Below, in pieces: positions 1-10,776 of a stretch of DNA of 64,000 nucleotides (positions are counted from its first letter, which is position 1; each line of letters starts with the position of its first letter). The position numbers were made by a program, and so were the translations under genes. The notes below the pieces were generated by a model. It was not told where the DNA came from, did not search any database, and saw only the letters and a program-made list of their open reading frames with translations. Source of the stretch: Metallyticus violacea (taxonomy: Eukaryota > Arthropoda > Insecta > Mantodea > Metallyticidae); the NCBI GenBank assembly GCA_030762175.1, contig CM060831.1, positions 4,603,001 to 4,667,000 on the forward strand, written 5' to 3'.

Positions 1-144
1 CCACTTCGACCTGCGGCAGCATCTTTACAACCTTGTGTCCAGTTGTGCTTTAGAAGAACTCTGACGTCAAACTTTGTTATTGTATATTAACAACTAACGA
101 CTTTACAATAATGCGTTATCTTGGTGCAGCATACGGCAGTCATT
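1..144. other. Unassigned window edge
   Basis: No convincing coding or repeat similarity seen. It adjoins the 3' part of the minus-strand Mar-A relic and may be a diverged continuation of it. Confidence 0.3.
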
Positions 145-802
145 TACATGTGATAAGACCTTGCAGAGCTTTCTGGACATAGTAAACCATTCCTCGAATA
201 TCGAAAAATGACATGAACATAACTTTCCCAGCAAAAGCAGCTACTTTTGTATTTTCTGATGTTTCTGTTTGCTCTCTGTATCGAAATTATGTAGCCAACT
301 TTCACCAGTAGGGATTACCTTTGAAAGAAACTCCGCATCTTTCTGTAACATCATCTTCAACTTTACGCAGCAGTCTTGGAACCCACCGGGCATAAACACA
401 TCTCATGTGCAACTTTTGAATCACCAACGTGTGGGTGGTACTCAGTGAATTTTTAAGAATTTCTGAATTTCTTTTTCTTTCGCTCACAGCAGTGTATTAA
501 TATTTGCAGTTTGAGCACAAACTGCAGCGCCGGGTTTGATTGTCTCCCCTCTTTTAACATTTTTGAATTGTGCTATAGGGAAGTACAAAATCTCCATATG
601 TCTCACCTGAAGATTTGTTGAGACGAAAACAGAATTTCGTGTTTATTTACATGCACACCTCTAGCAGGCACTAACCAGGTTACAATAATGGAAACTAGCA
701 TCACGTGTGCATTACGCATTGGGCTAACAAACTTATAAAATTAAAATTTAGCGCGAGAAATTATGCCTGTAAAAAGTATGGTTATTCTTTATTGAACAAT
801 GA
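145..802 (-). pseudogene. Mar-A mariner transposase relic, 5' two-thirds
   Basis: Decayed mariner transposase on the minus strand. The DNA-binding half is best preserved around 302-487, where ILKNSLSTTHTLVIQKLH and MRCVYARWVPRLL match the mariner block that precedes the catalytic domain, followed by EDDVTERCGVSF as in the other Mar-A copies. Lower coordinates retain the region that in other copies reads as a valine- and lysine-rich strand after the first catalytic Asp (TCAATAAAG-type DNA similarity continues). The right end, 781-802, is the reverse complement of the Mar-A terminal sequence (GTTCAATAAAGAATAAC). Stops and frameshifts throughout make it non-functional. SINE-A follows immediately at the terminus. 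Confidence 0.8.
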
Positions 803-1040
803 CCGCCACGGGTGGCCGAGGTCGTTAAGGCGCGAACTCGTGAGGGGAGGTCTGGGGTTCGAATCCCACCAGGACCGTCCTCCCTGACTGAGGTTTTTTT
901 CCAGGTTTTCCTCAGTCTTCATAAATGGCAAATACCATAAAATCCTCTTCCAATATATCATTTCATGTAATCATCAGTGTCCACCGCCTGTGGTGCCTTA
1001 GTATTTAAAACGGGCGTTAAACACTACTCAAAAAAATATA
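803..1040 (+). mobile_element. SINE-A copy, near full length
   Basis: Head is tRNA-like: box A region GGTGGCCGAGGTCGTTAAGG, box B GGTTCGAATCCC near 859. The body follows with CAGGTTTTCCTCAGTC, TCAGTGTCCACCGCCTGTGG and GGGCGTTAAACACTACTC, then a short A-tail. The middle of the body, about 30 bp, is shortened relative to the 25 kb copy. It sits at the very end of Mar-A; flanks AACAATGA and AACAATCA may be a worn target duplication. Pol III-transcribed, LINE-mobilised elements have this design. Confidence 0.88.
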
Positions 1041-2332
1041 TTTAACAATCATCCTATTTATAAAAATACCATTATTTCTTTTATCTAAATTATATAATAT
1101 AACACTTAAAAGTATGTGCCTTTTGGAATATTTTATATAACTACCACTTTATATACTTGTAATACTTTCAATTTACATTAATACAAAATGTTTACACTAG
1201 TTTCTCTAAAAGTGTTAGAAAAAATAAAAACAATAGTTGAAGAATTTGAAATTGCTTGTGTATTCAACATCAGTATTATCTTGAAGCAATGATTAATACT
1301 TTTTATTTTTATTTTTGGCTTTATTTTTAAAATTATAAAATTTCATTTAAAATTAACGTTTTATGTTGCGAAACATTTAAATTTTACAAAATTTGGAGGA
1401 ACTTTAAAGGCATCTTCAAACAGGTGGGAAGGAAAGTGTCAAATGTCGTCATAGAAACTGTGTCACTAGACATTGGCGGTCGACCGTCACTGGGGACAAA
1501 TTTGTGTTCATGTAAAATATAATAAGGAACAAGGCCTCCTGCGTTATATGTTTAATATTTATCGCGGTCTACTTCATTAAGAACGCGACTGGAATTAATT
1601 GGTTTTCGCTTTCATAATGCAGTTTTATTGCCCGACGCGTTCGACGCTGGTAAAAACTACAGCCACTTAAAAGAAAATCACGTCCAAAACTTGGATATAT
1701 ATTGTTTAATTTTTAATGCACTTTTTTTTCCAAACGCACAGTTCACTAAATGCAGTAAATGTCCAATTTGATATGCAATTAACTCATGTGTTTGTTACAA
1801 ATTGAGTACCTGGTAGAGAGGACATCTACAGAAATGTACACTCTGGGCTTCAGTGACGCTGCCTTGAGGGCTTGCATCGTATACATCAAGAGAACTATGT
1901 TGAAGAGGAAGTAAACAATAACAAACAGGAAGGAAACGACAGCAAATTAAAGGAAACAACGATAGAAGGTTTAAATTTAGAGGCTATCTTCAAGGTTTCG
2001 TGGTGAGTGAACACCTACAATATTTCATAATTTTTAACTGTACAAACGCTTTTCCCTTTTGCCAAAAAACATAAAGTAATTAAACAGATTATTCTTCAAA
2101 AATACATTCCATTATTATCCATAACATATGCACCGAATTGTTATACAAATATATACATTTCTTTTCCTATAGTCATATCACAACTTAATTCACATATATT
2201 TGCAATTCATAACATTTTGTACAGTTGTGCACAAAAATACAAATTATACCAATATTATTCAAATTATATTTGTTTATTATTTTAGTTTATAATACATGTT
2301 TACTATCTTTCAAAGAGCTGATTTTAGAAATA
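1041..2332. other. AT-rich spacer, no gene seen
   Basis: Mostly A/T runs with no coding-like frame. A slightly GC-richer patch lies at about 1420-1660. No terminal repeats or tRNA-like boxes recognised. Confidence 0.5.
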
Positions 2333-2333
2333 C

Positions 2334-3372
2334 GAGGGCAAGTCATTAAGTAAGTTACAAAAGATGTTCTAAAAGTTCTGGGCCTGACTCAGAGATGTCA
2401 TGAAAATGGCGCATTATCTATAATAATTGTTAAGTATCATCCTTTCGATGGCGCGCTGCAAAGTTTCAGACGTGAAAGTATAGTCACTTGTTTGTGAAGA
2501 TCGTGTAAACAAACTAGTGTTAACTTTGTCTATAAAATGGATAAAACTGAAAGAAAAAAAAACCTCTGTTTTGAAGGATTTAACTCCAACAGAAATACAA
2601 AAAAGTTACATTCCACATTAAAGGATTCATTGCCTTCCTTTTCGACGGTTACAGAATGGGCTGTTGAATTTCAGCGTGGTCGCACATATTCAAGATGATG
2701 AGCGTCAGGGCGTCCCAAAACTTCTACCACCGACGAGATTGACAATGATCGCCGATTGAAGATACGGGAGTTGAATGACAGTGCAAAGACCTCGATAGGC
2801 CACTACATTTTACACGATGATTTGGGTACGGGATAGCTTTCCGCTCCATGGGTATCGCGTTTGTTAACAATGAAGCATTCCAATAAACATTTCGCAAGTG
2901 TTAACTCTTTAAACGCAATTCCAGTGAGTGCTCCGATTTTTCACAACAGTAGATGAAACATGGATTTATCACTACACGCCAAAGACGAAGGAGCAGTCCA
3001 AACAGCGGATGTTAACAGGTGAAAGTGCATCAAAGAAGGCAAAAACGGTTCCATCTGCAGGAAAAGTCAGACTACTATGGTTTCTGGGATTCTCATGGTG
3101 TGGTGCACATAGACTATCTCCAGAAGGGCAGAACTGGGGGGTGTTACGCTTCGCTACTGAAGGATGCTATTCAGGCTAAACGTTCACACCTTACGAAAAA
3201 GAAAGTTCTCTTTCACCACGTTAATGCGCCTTCACACACCTCTGGGATTGTTGCTGCAAAACTGCATGACCTTCACTTCCAAGTGCTTCCACATCCGCCA
3301 TATTCGCCGGATTTGGTTCCCAACGATTACTTTTTGTTCTCAAACCTGAAGAAATGGTTGGGTGGTCGAAGA
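2334..3372 (+). pseudogene. Mar-B mariner transposase relic
   Basis: Transposase relic read in several frames. At about 2537 MDKTE opens the N-terminal region; LKDSLPSFSTVTEWAVEF and RLKIRELNDSAKTS mark the helix-turn-helix part. VDETWIYHYTPKTKEQSK (about 2944) contains the first catalytic Asp; HVNAPSHTSGIVAAKLHD (3218) corresponds to the second Asp block, with Asp changed to Val in HVNAPS; HPPYSPDLVPNDYFLF (about 3292) carries the third Asp block of the D,D34D type. The Mar-B terminal motif GATGTTCTAAAAGTTCTGGG starts near 2364, but 31 bases beginning CGAGGGCAAGTCATTAAG precede it, so the 5' end looks chimeric. Runs directly into Mar-A. Confidence 0.85.
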
Positions 3373-4315
3373 TTTACAACCATAATTATTGCTCTAAAAT
3401 TTAATATCACAACATTTTGTTAGCTTAATGTGTAATTCTGGTTTCCGCCTGTTAGAGGTGCGCAAGTGGAGAAATATTCAGTTCAGTCTACAGCAAATGG
3501 AGGTGACTCGTGATAGCAAAATGCTGCTCTGAAATTCTACTTTCGTATATACAAATCTTCAGTTGAAGCCTATGCAATGTTACAAGAGGTTTATTTTCCC
3601 TAAAGCATAGCTCGAATATTATTTAAATTTGTTAAAGAAGGGAGGTAATCAAGCATAACACGTTGGTAGCTGCACATTTGCACATGAGACGTGTTTGTGC
3701 ACAGTGGATTCTAAGATTGCTGATTCCGTAATAAAAGGACGTTCATATGCTGGTTCACATGCAGTTGAAGATGACGTTATGCGAAGATGCGGAGTTTCTT
3801 TCACTGCTGATGAAACTTGGTTACGTCATTTCGATCCTGAGAGCAAACAGCAAAGTTCTTTATGGAAATCTCCATCATCTCCAACATCAGAAGAAACAAA
3901 CGTGGTTACTTGTGCTGGAAAAGTTATGGTTAGATACCAGTTATCGTTCAGAGATGTACTGAAAACTCTGCAAGGCCTTATCAAACACTTGCAAAGGCCA
4001 AATGTTGCACAATGATAATGCATGGGTGCACATTGCAAATGTTGTTTCTGGATACCCACAAAAATCAATTTAAAGTGTGTCCTTTACCCTGCCTAGAGTC
4101 CAGATTCAGTGACATTTTACTTTTCTTTTCCCCAAATTACACAAACATCTTCATGGAAGGCATTTTCCATTATCAGAAGCAGCAGTGAAGGCTGCAGAGA
4201 GGAATCCGAGGGACCTGTTAAAAAGTGGTTGTATTGGAGCCAAAGAGAACTATTTTGAGATAGATCGTTATTACTTCGAGGACGAATAAAGCTATGTTTC
4301 AAAAATAATTCTCCT
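3373..4315 (+). pseudogene. Mar-A mariner transposase relic
   Basis: Abuts the Mar-B relic without its own clear left terminus. Recognisable blocks in order: LHMRRVCAQWI-like stretch near 3680, AVEDDVMRRCGVSFTADETW (about 3763-3822) with the first catalytic Asp, LWKSPSSPTSEETNVVTCAG, then a damaged second Asp block near 4011-4030, and EKHLHGRHFP-like DNA near 4140. The C-terminal segment AEAVKAAERNPRDL precedes a terminator. Frames change at least three times. Same lineage as the 27-28 kb copy, which is more complete. Confidence 0.8.
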
Positions 4316-4439
4316 TTTCATTAATTAAGATTTTAAGATTATCTCTCCCTGAAAAAAAAACAGCAATTAGAAGGGATAGGTTTATTACTCACCCAACATA
4401 CAGCCCAGAAATTGTGCCATATGACTATGTTCCGGTACT

Positions 4440-4745
4440 GTTCCGGTTCCGGTTGAGTATTTAATTGCATTTACTGTGGTAGTCTCAAGAAATCAACTGA
4501 TCGAAGAAAGGTAGGCTATAGTAAGACCGCCGTTACGTAAGGCAGTTGTTTACTCTTTCTTTGTGCACGCCGCACAATTAAGCAGCAGCAACAGGGTTCG
4601 ACTCTCGGCGGCTGATATACTGCCGCAGCCTGCTGAATACTAACTGCGTATTTCATTGAGAAGTTGCCTTGGTAACCACAGTGCGTTACTGGGCGCTAAA
4701 GAACCGCCCGTTGTTGATGTCAGCTTTACCAAATGTATGGATCTG
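4440..4745. promoter_or_regulatory. GC-richer patch with X-box-like and PAR-bZIP-like palindromes
   Basis: About 300 bp less AT-rich than its surroundings. It contains GTTGCCTTGGTAAC at 4663-4676, which fits the RFX X-box consensus (GTNRCC, spacer, RGYAAC) on both halves, and the palindrome TTACGTAA at 4533-4540, a PAR/C-EBP type bZIP core. No adjacent coding exon was recognised on either strand. Regulatory function is inference from motifs; chance occurrence or an old repeat is possible. Confidence 0.3.
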
Positions 4746-5055
4746 AAATTGAGAGCAGAGAAACGACACAACTTTGTCTCTCATTACAGCCAACCCTGAC
4801 CCATTTCTAGTACATTAATGTTCCACCTGTACCTTATCTGTTACTTAACTAATTACAATATATTTTCACCTGCTTTTCCTCTCTCTCTTGTATTCTAAAC
4901 AGTTCTCTAAATTACCCAAATTTGTCCTCACACATGATCGAAATTATTTACACAATACCTCCACCCACCTGTTGACTCCAAGGACCGCTTGAGATTTTCA
5001 TATTATATACTTTTTCTTGCTAATCGTACTGACCATAATTTAGGGGGTTCAGGTA
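4746..5055. other. Spacer, nothing recognised
   Basis: No coding frame, terminal repeat or tRNA-like box seen. Confidence 0.4.
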
Positions 5056-5059
5056 ACAT

Positions 5060-5790
5060 CGCACAGGAGCTGCGTAAACTAAACGAATTCCTCAGCAAGT
5101 AGAGTACTCTAAAATGAACATAAATCCAAACCATAGCCTTATTAATTATTGAAATAAGTTATGACATTAATACTTTACTTAACTAGATTTGTCTGTTTTT
5201 TTTTTCTTCAGCATCACTTAAAAATAAATGTGTATAGGGAAATTACTCTAATTTTCAAAAGTAAGGGGTACAAAATTAGAATTTTTGCAATCTATAAGCA
5301 TTACAAAAGAAAAATAACATTTTAAAGTTCTTCTTATTCTTCTTATGGTTATCTGCGGGAATTTTTAAATATTTTTAAATGTAACCATGTTTATGAACTT
5401 GATATAATCTTTACATTCACTAAAATAGAGAAAAATAACAAAGTTTCGAGTTACATTGTGTATTTAAGATATTTATATGTTTCAATAAAACAAAAACATG
5501 TTACTATTTAAAAATAAAAACAGTCGAAAGTTACATCATTTTCATTGGTTATGAAATGCAATTTAAATGTTAATGTAGTAAAAACATGTAACGAAAACGA
5601 TTTCTGAAGTTTATTACAGAGCGCTCTTACATACAAATATAATTTTCAAACACATATCAGATTAATATTTCACATTTGATATCTTCATGACAATGTTTTT
5701 ATTAAATATGCAACGTTAAAAGTACAATTTATATGCTGAATTAATTTCTTATTTTATTTTAAAACAATAGAGAGAAAATTAAATGCAAGA
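5060..5790 (+). repeat. Family L interspersed repeat, copy 1
   Basis: Begins CAGGAGCTGCGTAAACTAAA and matches, in inverse orientation, the 23.87-24.62 kb stretch, and in the same orientation 44.2-44.6 kb. Shared landmarks are GAATTCCTCAGCAAGTAGAG, TAACCATGTTTATGAACTTG, ACACAATGTAA-type segment and GAGCGCTCTTACATAC. It lacks a middle segment that the other two copies keep. No open frame. Non-autonomous DNA transposon or Helitron-like element are both possible; termini are not proven. Confidence 0.6.
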
Positions 5791-7088
5791 GCGCTGTTTC
5801 TTCGTTAACGAAACAAAAAAAAATACGCTTTGCATTACATTTTACCGTTCAAAATGTGCGAACTTGATCAACTGGCTTCATTACAATCTAATTGAGAATG
5901 GTATGGTTTCAAATAGATCGAGGGATTGGAAAAAAAAGGGTCATTTAATATAAAAGACGTGAAGATGAACGTGACACAGAAAGACTGAAAATTTACGTTC
6001 AACACGCTGAAAAATTACAAGAGGAAAACTTTAGGAAAGAAACACCTCACTTCTAATGATCCAGTTTCACTAATTTTCTGAAACTATTTTTCTTATCTTA
6101 TTGAAATGGTATAAATCCCTCATGAAACCACAAAGAAACATAGGGCGAAAATGCTCTCTCCAGTTCCATCGTAACGACTGGCTGACTGTGCACAGGAGGG
6201 GTTGCTTACCTCACACTTTGTAATGCGGGATTGGGGAGGGTCACTGCCTGTTGTCGTTTTACTTGTAAGGGATGGAACTCCATATCCCACATTCTTTTTA
6301 AGTGGGTCAACATTCACTTTTCCTCATTTCAAAACTTTCGTACTTGTACTCAAGTGTATGCTTCACTGCAGCAAATGTAAAGAAAGGCACTGTGCAGTGG
6401 GGTAGACCTCCCTGTCTAAAAGATAACTTAGCGTTTTCCATTACAAGAACAGAAAATCTCTAAGAGAAATACGGAAAATTGTTAATCGTCTTGCAAAGAC
6501 TGTCTGCGCTTGGAAATGAAGAAAAAGGCTTGAAAAACTGCAAACTATTTGAGAAATATTCTTAAGCCCAAATAAATACAGGAAATTTCAATACACAAAT
6601 CGCTGTATGGGCACACTTGCATGATGTTCTATGAATGTCACGAATCATTCCCCACCCGGCTGGTCGTGACGTGGACGCAGTGACACACGCCCGTACAGTC
6701 ATGTCATGCTAATTAGGGTATATTGTTACATCAGAGATCAAACAACCTCACCGCTATCCACTTTCTCCGGCAAAACTTGCACCAGGAAGTTTACAATCTG
6801 ATCCACTTTATCCCAAGCGAGGAAAATACTTTTTTAAGTACACGTTCAATCGCATAAACCGACCTGATGCAAGGCAAAATATATGTTTTTGATTGGTGAT
6901 CTAAATGTATAGAAATTATAGGAAGTATTAATTTTGTAAACTTTTTTTAATTATCATAATTACACGCATTAAAATGTTACTTTGTTAGATTAATGCGTAA
7001 TGTACTAGTTTATTGTTGTCACTTCCATTAAGGCCTTTAGTGCTGCGCATTTGAGTCATGTTTAGTTCCGCCTACAACAAAATGGAGG
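5791..7088. other. Spacer, nothing recognised
   Basis: Noncoding by eye. A less AT-rich stretch at 6120-6420 has short open frames on both strands but no recognised motif. Confidence 0.4.
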
Positions 7089-7089
7089 C

Positions 7090-7395
7090 ACAATGGTACC
7101 TCCATAAGATTCCGGCCTCACCGATAAGGATTATCGCCTTCACAAAATCCTTATCGGGTGTCGTACCTCATCTGTTACGTAAATAATTGCAGCTTTAACT
7201 CCCGCTCAGTTGTGTTCAGTTGTTGCATAAAGACGGTTCTGTGTAGAAGATTGAGACATGTTCAAAATGGAGTATCGAGCTGTTATTGAATTCTTCACGA
7301 AAGAAGGACTTACTCCAAATGAAATTAAACAGTGATTTGACGGTGTATATGGGAAGCACCCCCCTGATATTGTACCGTAAAAGAATGGGGAAACT
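7090..7395 (+). pseudogene. Mar-C 5' fragment
   Basis: Left terminus CTCCATAAGATTCCGGCCT (about 7099) matches the Mar-C terminus. The leader carries a perfect 12-bp inverted repeat, CCGATAAGGATT at 7121-7132 and its complement at 7146-7157. The start codon at 7258 opens MFKMEYRAVIEFFTKEG and LTPNEIKQ, the N-terminal mariner helix-turn-helix region, then a TGA and loss of frame. Ends near 7395 within the sequence equivalent to TVKEWAKLF. The 57.4 kb copy is the same 5' region. Confidence 0.8.
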
Positions 7396-7439
7396 ATTTC
7401 CTTATTGTCATTTATTTGGATATTATCATTAGTGATTTA

Positions 7440-7725
7440 ATTGCATTAATCCCACAATGGGAAACACAAGAGGGTAACTGACGTGGATAATCATGGATTA
7501 AAGAATTCAGAAGGTACATCAAAGCCCGATGATCTTCCTGAACATAGTGAATTGCTCACGTTAAAGTGGCCCTTTTAGAAACCACAGTACATTTTTTTTT
7601 TTACCGTGCTTTCTCCAAAGGAATTCCCTCCGTAGACAGCACAAATGTTTCGAGTCGTCTTACCTCCTCTATTAAACTCAAGAAGTAGTGTAAGTCGGAA
7701 GTGTTCGGTATTTAGCACTGGACAT
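7440..7725 (-). pseudogene. Mar-J mariner N-terminal relic
   Basis: Minus-strand reading gives EHFRLTLLLEFNRGGKTTRN and ICAVYGGNSFGESTVKKK, which matches the first helix-turn-helix of mariners whose transposase starts with an HFR...LYEF pattern. A following stretch, SNSLCSGRSSGFDV, resembles the GRP linker (SGRP). Only the N-terminal third is present. It lies head to tail against the Mar-C fragment. Confidence 0.65.
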
Positions 7726-7809
7726 TCCATTTTCTTTAGCTCACAAATAGCGCAAACTTTCTTCAAATCTACTAAATCCAATGCGTATTTACACGTACAG
7801 CGTTCCAAA

Positions 7810-8239
7810 TAACGATAACAGATGACATACCGCGAACACGGCAGTGTTCTGATTATGTATCACCTAATAATAAAACTAAATTCTGAAGATTAATTTTTCT
7901 AGTTTTCTAACCTTCATTGTAAAGAGACGTGTTAAAACCTGTATTCCGAAAGTACAAGTTCCTGTTATCGATGCCATGACTTTTGCTGAAAAACGGCCCC
8001 CCACCCGTCGACTTCCGTGCAACCAAAGAAGGGCTTCCTCTGTTAGGAATGAAAACCGGATGTCGCCGTCACGTGCAACGCAGTAAATAATGTCAAGATA
8101 TGGCCCCCTACTAACGACCCATTGTTTTCAATGTCACCCGACGTGACTCTCTCCACAGAGCTGTTAAATAGTGTCTGGCTGAACCTTTAAGAGCTCCTAG
8201 TTAGGCGCCTCTAGACAACCATTCGGGTGGGAGGAATTC
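7810..8239. other. Spacer, nothing recognised
   Basis: No recognised feature. Confidence 0.4.
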
Positions 8240-8650
8240 GCGAATCTTATTTATTTAATTATTCTGGCAAGAATTCTGTTCCAGCCTACCAGGCAAAAAA
8301 CCAACTAAAATACAGTGTACAGTATACACAGGTATATAAAACATAGAAAAAAAGCCCAATTAAAGATATATAATGCTTGTAAATATTAACATTTTAATAT
8401 AGTTTGAAAGTTGATAAGGATAATGTTAGAATCCCACTTGTTCTTAAATAATTTTTCTGAGTATAAGGAGGGAAGAAGGAGAAGAGAAAGAGAAAGAAGA
8501 AGCGGAAAATTAATTGTTATGTCCTAGAGATGAGATCACAATTAAATCTACGTTTAAATTGCTTTATTGTCCGACAATCTGTGACTTCAGGAGAAAGGGA
8601 GTTCCAGATTCTGGAAACTGACACGCTGAATCTAGGAGGAAACGGAATAA
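8240..8650 (-). mobile_element. Non-LTR retrotransposon 3' end (ORF2 C-terminus and 3' UTR)
   Basis: On the minus strand, 8646 down to 8517 reads PFPPRFSVSVSRIWNSLPPE then VTDCRTIKQFKRRF and a stop. The RIWNSLPPEV...FKRR pattern is the characteristic C-terminal tail of CR1/L2/RTE-like LINE ORF2 proteins. Roughly 270 bp of AT-rich 3' UTR follow to about 8240, ending near AATAAATAAG. No reverse-transcriptase domain is attached, so the copy is 5'-truncated, the usual LINE outcome. Confidence 0.7.
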
Positions 8651-8989
8651 TTTCTCTCAGTTAAATGCATGTTTCTTATTCAAGAACCGCCCTGTTAAAG
8701 CCGAATAGGCCATTTAGTGTCACTACCAACCAGCAAGATTTAACACCGCGGTCGTCTGCAAAATAATATGTAGTGGAACGCAATGTACAGGCGGTATTTA
8801 AAAAACTGTCTCAAGAAAGGTGTGCAAGAAGGTTATTTATTTCACTGTGCTATACTTTGCAGACGCCATTGTTGATCATATGTATTTAATTTATTAACGT
8901 TATCACGTTCTGTGTTTTCGTTTCGCTCGTTTGTTTATTTTAGTCAAATTTATCTAGTGTACTCATTTTCGTATCGTTCGCAGGTAATC

Positions 8990-9400
8990 GCCGTCTTTTG
9001 GGACACTTCAGACTCGCTGCTAATGGACTGGCTTCCTCAAGGAACGACTGTCAACACAACTTAAATGCAAGACTCAACAACGGCGAAAGGGAAGTGGTCG
9101 ACAGGAGCGTTCCTCCAACATGACAATGCACGGCCCCACACTACAAACACTATGATTTCAATGTTCGCATCACCGGAGTTCATTGTTGTGCCACCCCACT
9201 ATATTCACCGGATCTCACTCCGTCTGATTGTGCCTTATTTGACAACATGAAGGATTCGCTGAGAAGTGAAAAATTCGATAACAATTAGAAACTTCGGGTA
9301 GATGTCCACAAGTGGCGCAGTACTTGCGAACAATGGAAGATGGTAATCGTGTGTTGAAGTTGATTGAGAGCTCCTGAGTGGCTTGCATAAGGAGAAACTG
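8990..9400 (+). pseudogene. Mar-G mariner transposase relic, C-terminal half
   Basis: Reads VIAVFWDTSDSLLMDWLPQG then TTVNTT and a stop, followed in the next open stretch (from 9065) by GAFLQHDNARPHTTNTMISM containing the second catalytic Asp in HDNARPH. VPPHYIHRISLRLIVP is a shifted form of HPPYSPDLTPSDC; the third Asp is readable in another frame. C-terminal DNA up to 9390 still matches the LRSEKFD/K region. The lineage differs from Mar-A to Mar-F in its linkers. Confidence 0.7.
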
Positions 9401-9546
9401 CCCCTACTATCGTGAATCTGTATAATTTGAACTGTTAATCTAATCTATGACAATTACCCCTACTTATAAGCCTATAATATATCGTTTTTTAACTTTTTTT
9501 TTAAACTTTTGTACGTCTATATGCCCCCAAAATCTTCCCAAAATCT

Positions 9547-9813
9547 ACCGCCATTAATGGCCGAGGTCGTTAAGGCGCGGACTCGTGAGTAGGAGGTCTG
9601 GAGTTCGATTCCTACCAGGACCTCCCTCCCTGACAGGTTTTTTCCCAGGTTTTTCTCAGCCTCATAAATGGCAAATACGGGGAGGGGCACCCTAATCTTA
9701 CACCTGGAAGCTTCCTTCCTTAAATAAAAAATATTTTCCAATTTATCATTTCATCCCGTGTATTATCAGTGTCCATCGACAGTGGTGCCTCAGTAGTAAA
9801 AAATATTAAAAAA
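9547..9813 (+). mobile_element. SINE-A copy with target-site duplication
   Basis: Full-length: head CCGCCATTAATGGCCGAGG, box B GAGTTCGATTCC, body and CAGTGGTGCCTCAGTAGTAA tail. Flanked by TCCCAAAATCT (9536-9546) and TCCCGAAATCT (9814-9824), an 11-bp duplication with one mismatch. Confidence 0.9.
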
Positions 9814-9824
9814 TCCCGAAATCT

Positions 9825-10588
9825 TTGACCGATGTAACTGAAAAAAAATTGCACAGGTAATGTTTAGAAACAAGCAAAAATTATAAGCTACTTTATGGTT
9901 TTTACAAACCATCTTCTCTTCTATACTAAAGGAGGGGGTGTTTATAAAAGTTGTATTGATACAGGACCTAAAAACTATCATATAGGTTCATATAAACATA
10001 TAAACATTTCGCTCAGGTGTATATATTTCCTTTACCTATCCAGAGGTCTATATGAAATGACAAATGATCATTATAAACTCTATAGCACTGCCTGCTGATC
10101 TAGCTCAATATGCTGACAAAGGAACGATCCCATATGTACCTATACGAGTAGAAATAAAATAAAATGAGGTCAAGAATGATTTTGGTGCCCTCTGACCTAT
10201 CCATGTATTTGGGATTCACTGATATGGCAAGATGTGAAAAAATGAGGTGGTGCCCATCAAGCATAAAACACTTACGCCGTTTTAGGTTTGATGTTAATTA
10301 TTCCAATAAAACATTTAAATCTGTATTGTGACGCTCTTGTCAATGTTCTAAATAAAAATAAAAGGACCTACCAATCTGTCGTCAGTGATTCCAGTCCAAA
10401 TACTAAATTGTTGCTGGCGTCTTGTTTCCAAAAACTGAATGGTAGTGTGTTAGGTTTATTTTATTGTACCTAAAGGTGTACTTCGTGTAATTTGCTTAGC
10501 TCCGTTTCATTCTGTAATTCAGCAGGGATTTTGGGTTAGGGAGGAGTCATTAAATCAATCCTCTCTGCGGTAACATTGTTATAGAGGG
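9825..10588. other. Spacer, nothing recognised
   Basis: AT-rich, with a short hairpin at about 9894-9911 (ATGGTTTTTACAAACCAT). No gene seen. Confidence 0.4.
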
Positions 10589-10768
10589 TAAGGGCGTCCG
10601 CAAGGGGGGAGGGGCAAAGGGACAATTGTCCCGCTTAGGGTTTTTAAAATCATACATTATTTTCATTTACTAGTAAAACTTATGTAGCATAATTGATTTT
10701 TCAAACCTGATCATCTACTTTCGAAAATATGTAGCCCCTTCGTCAAAAATATTCTAAGGACGCCCTTA
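10589..10768. mobile_element. Short hAT-like MITE with TIRs and 8-bp TSD
   Basis: Termini TAAGGGCGTCC (10589-10599) and its exact inverse GGACGCCCTTA (10758-10768). Immediate flanks ATAGAGGG (10581-10588) and ATAGAGGC (10769-10776) form an 8-bp duplication with one mismatch, the size made by hAT transposases. The interior is noncoding and holds a perfect 14-bp palindrome, GGGACAATTGTCCC, at 10619-10632, next to a G-rich run. At 180 bp it has no transposase, so it is non-autonomous. Confidence 0.82.
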
Positions 10769-10776
10769 ATAGAGGC

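Noticed and set aside
803..900. Functional tRNA gene at SINE-A head
   Set aside because: Same head recurs many times with a constant downstream body; no anticodon arm folds properly, so it is a SINE.
3826..4068. Minus-strand 80-codon frame
   Set aside because: Antisense shadow of Mar-A.
6120..6405. Opposed frames in GC-richer DNA
   Set aside because: No motif, no splice signal, no similarity to anything else in the window.
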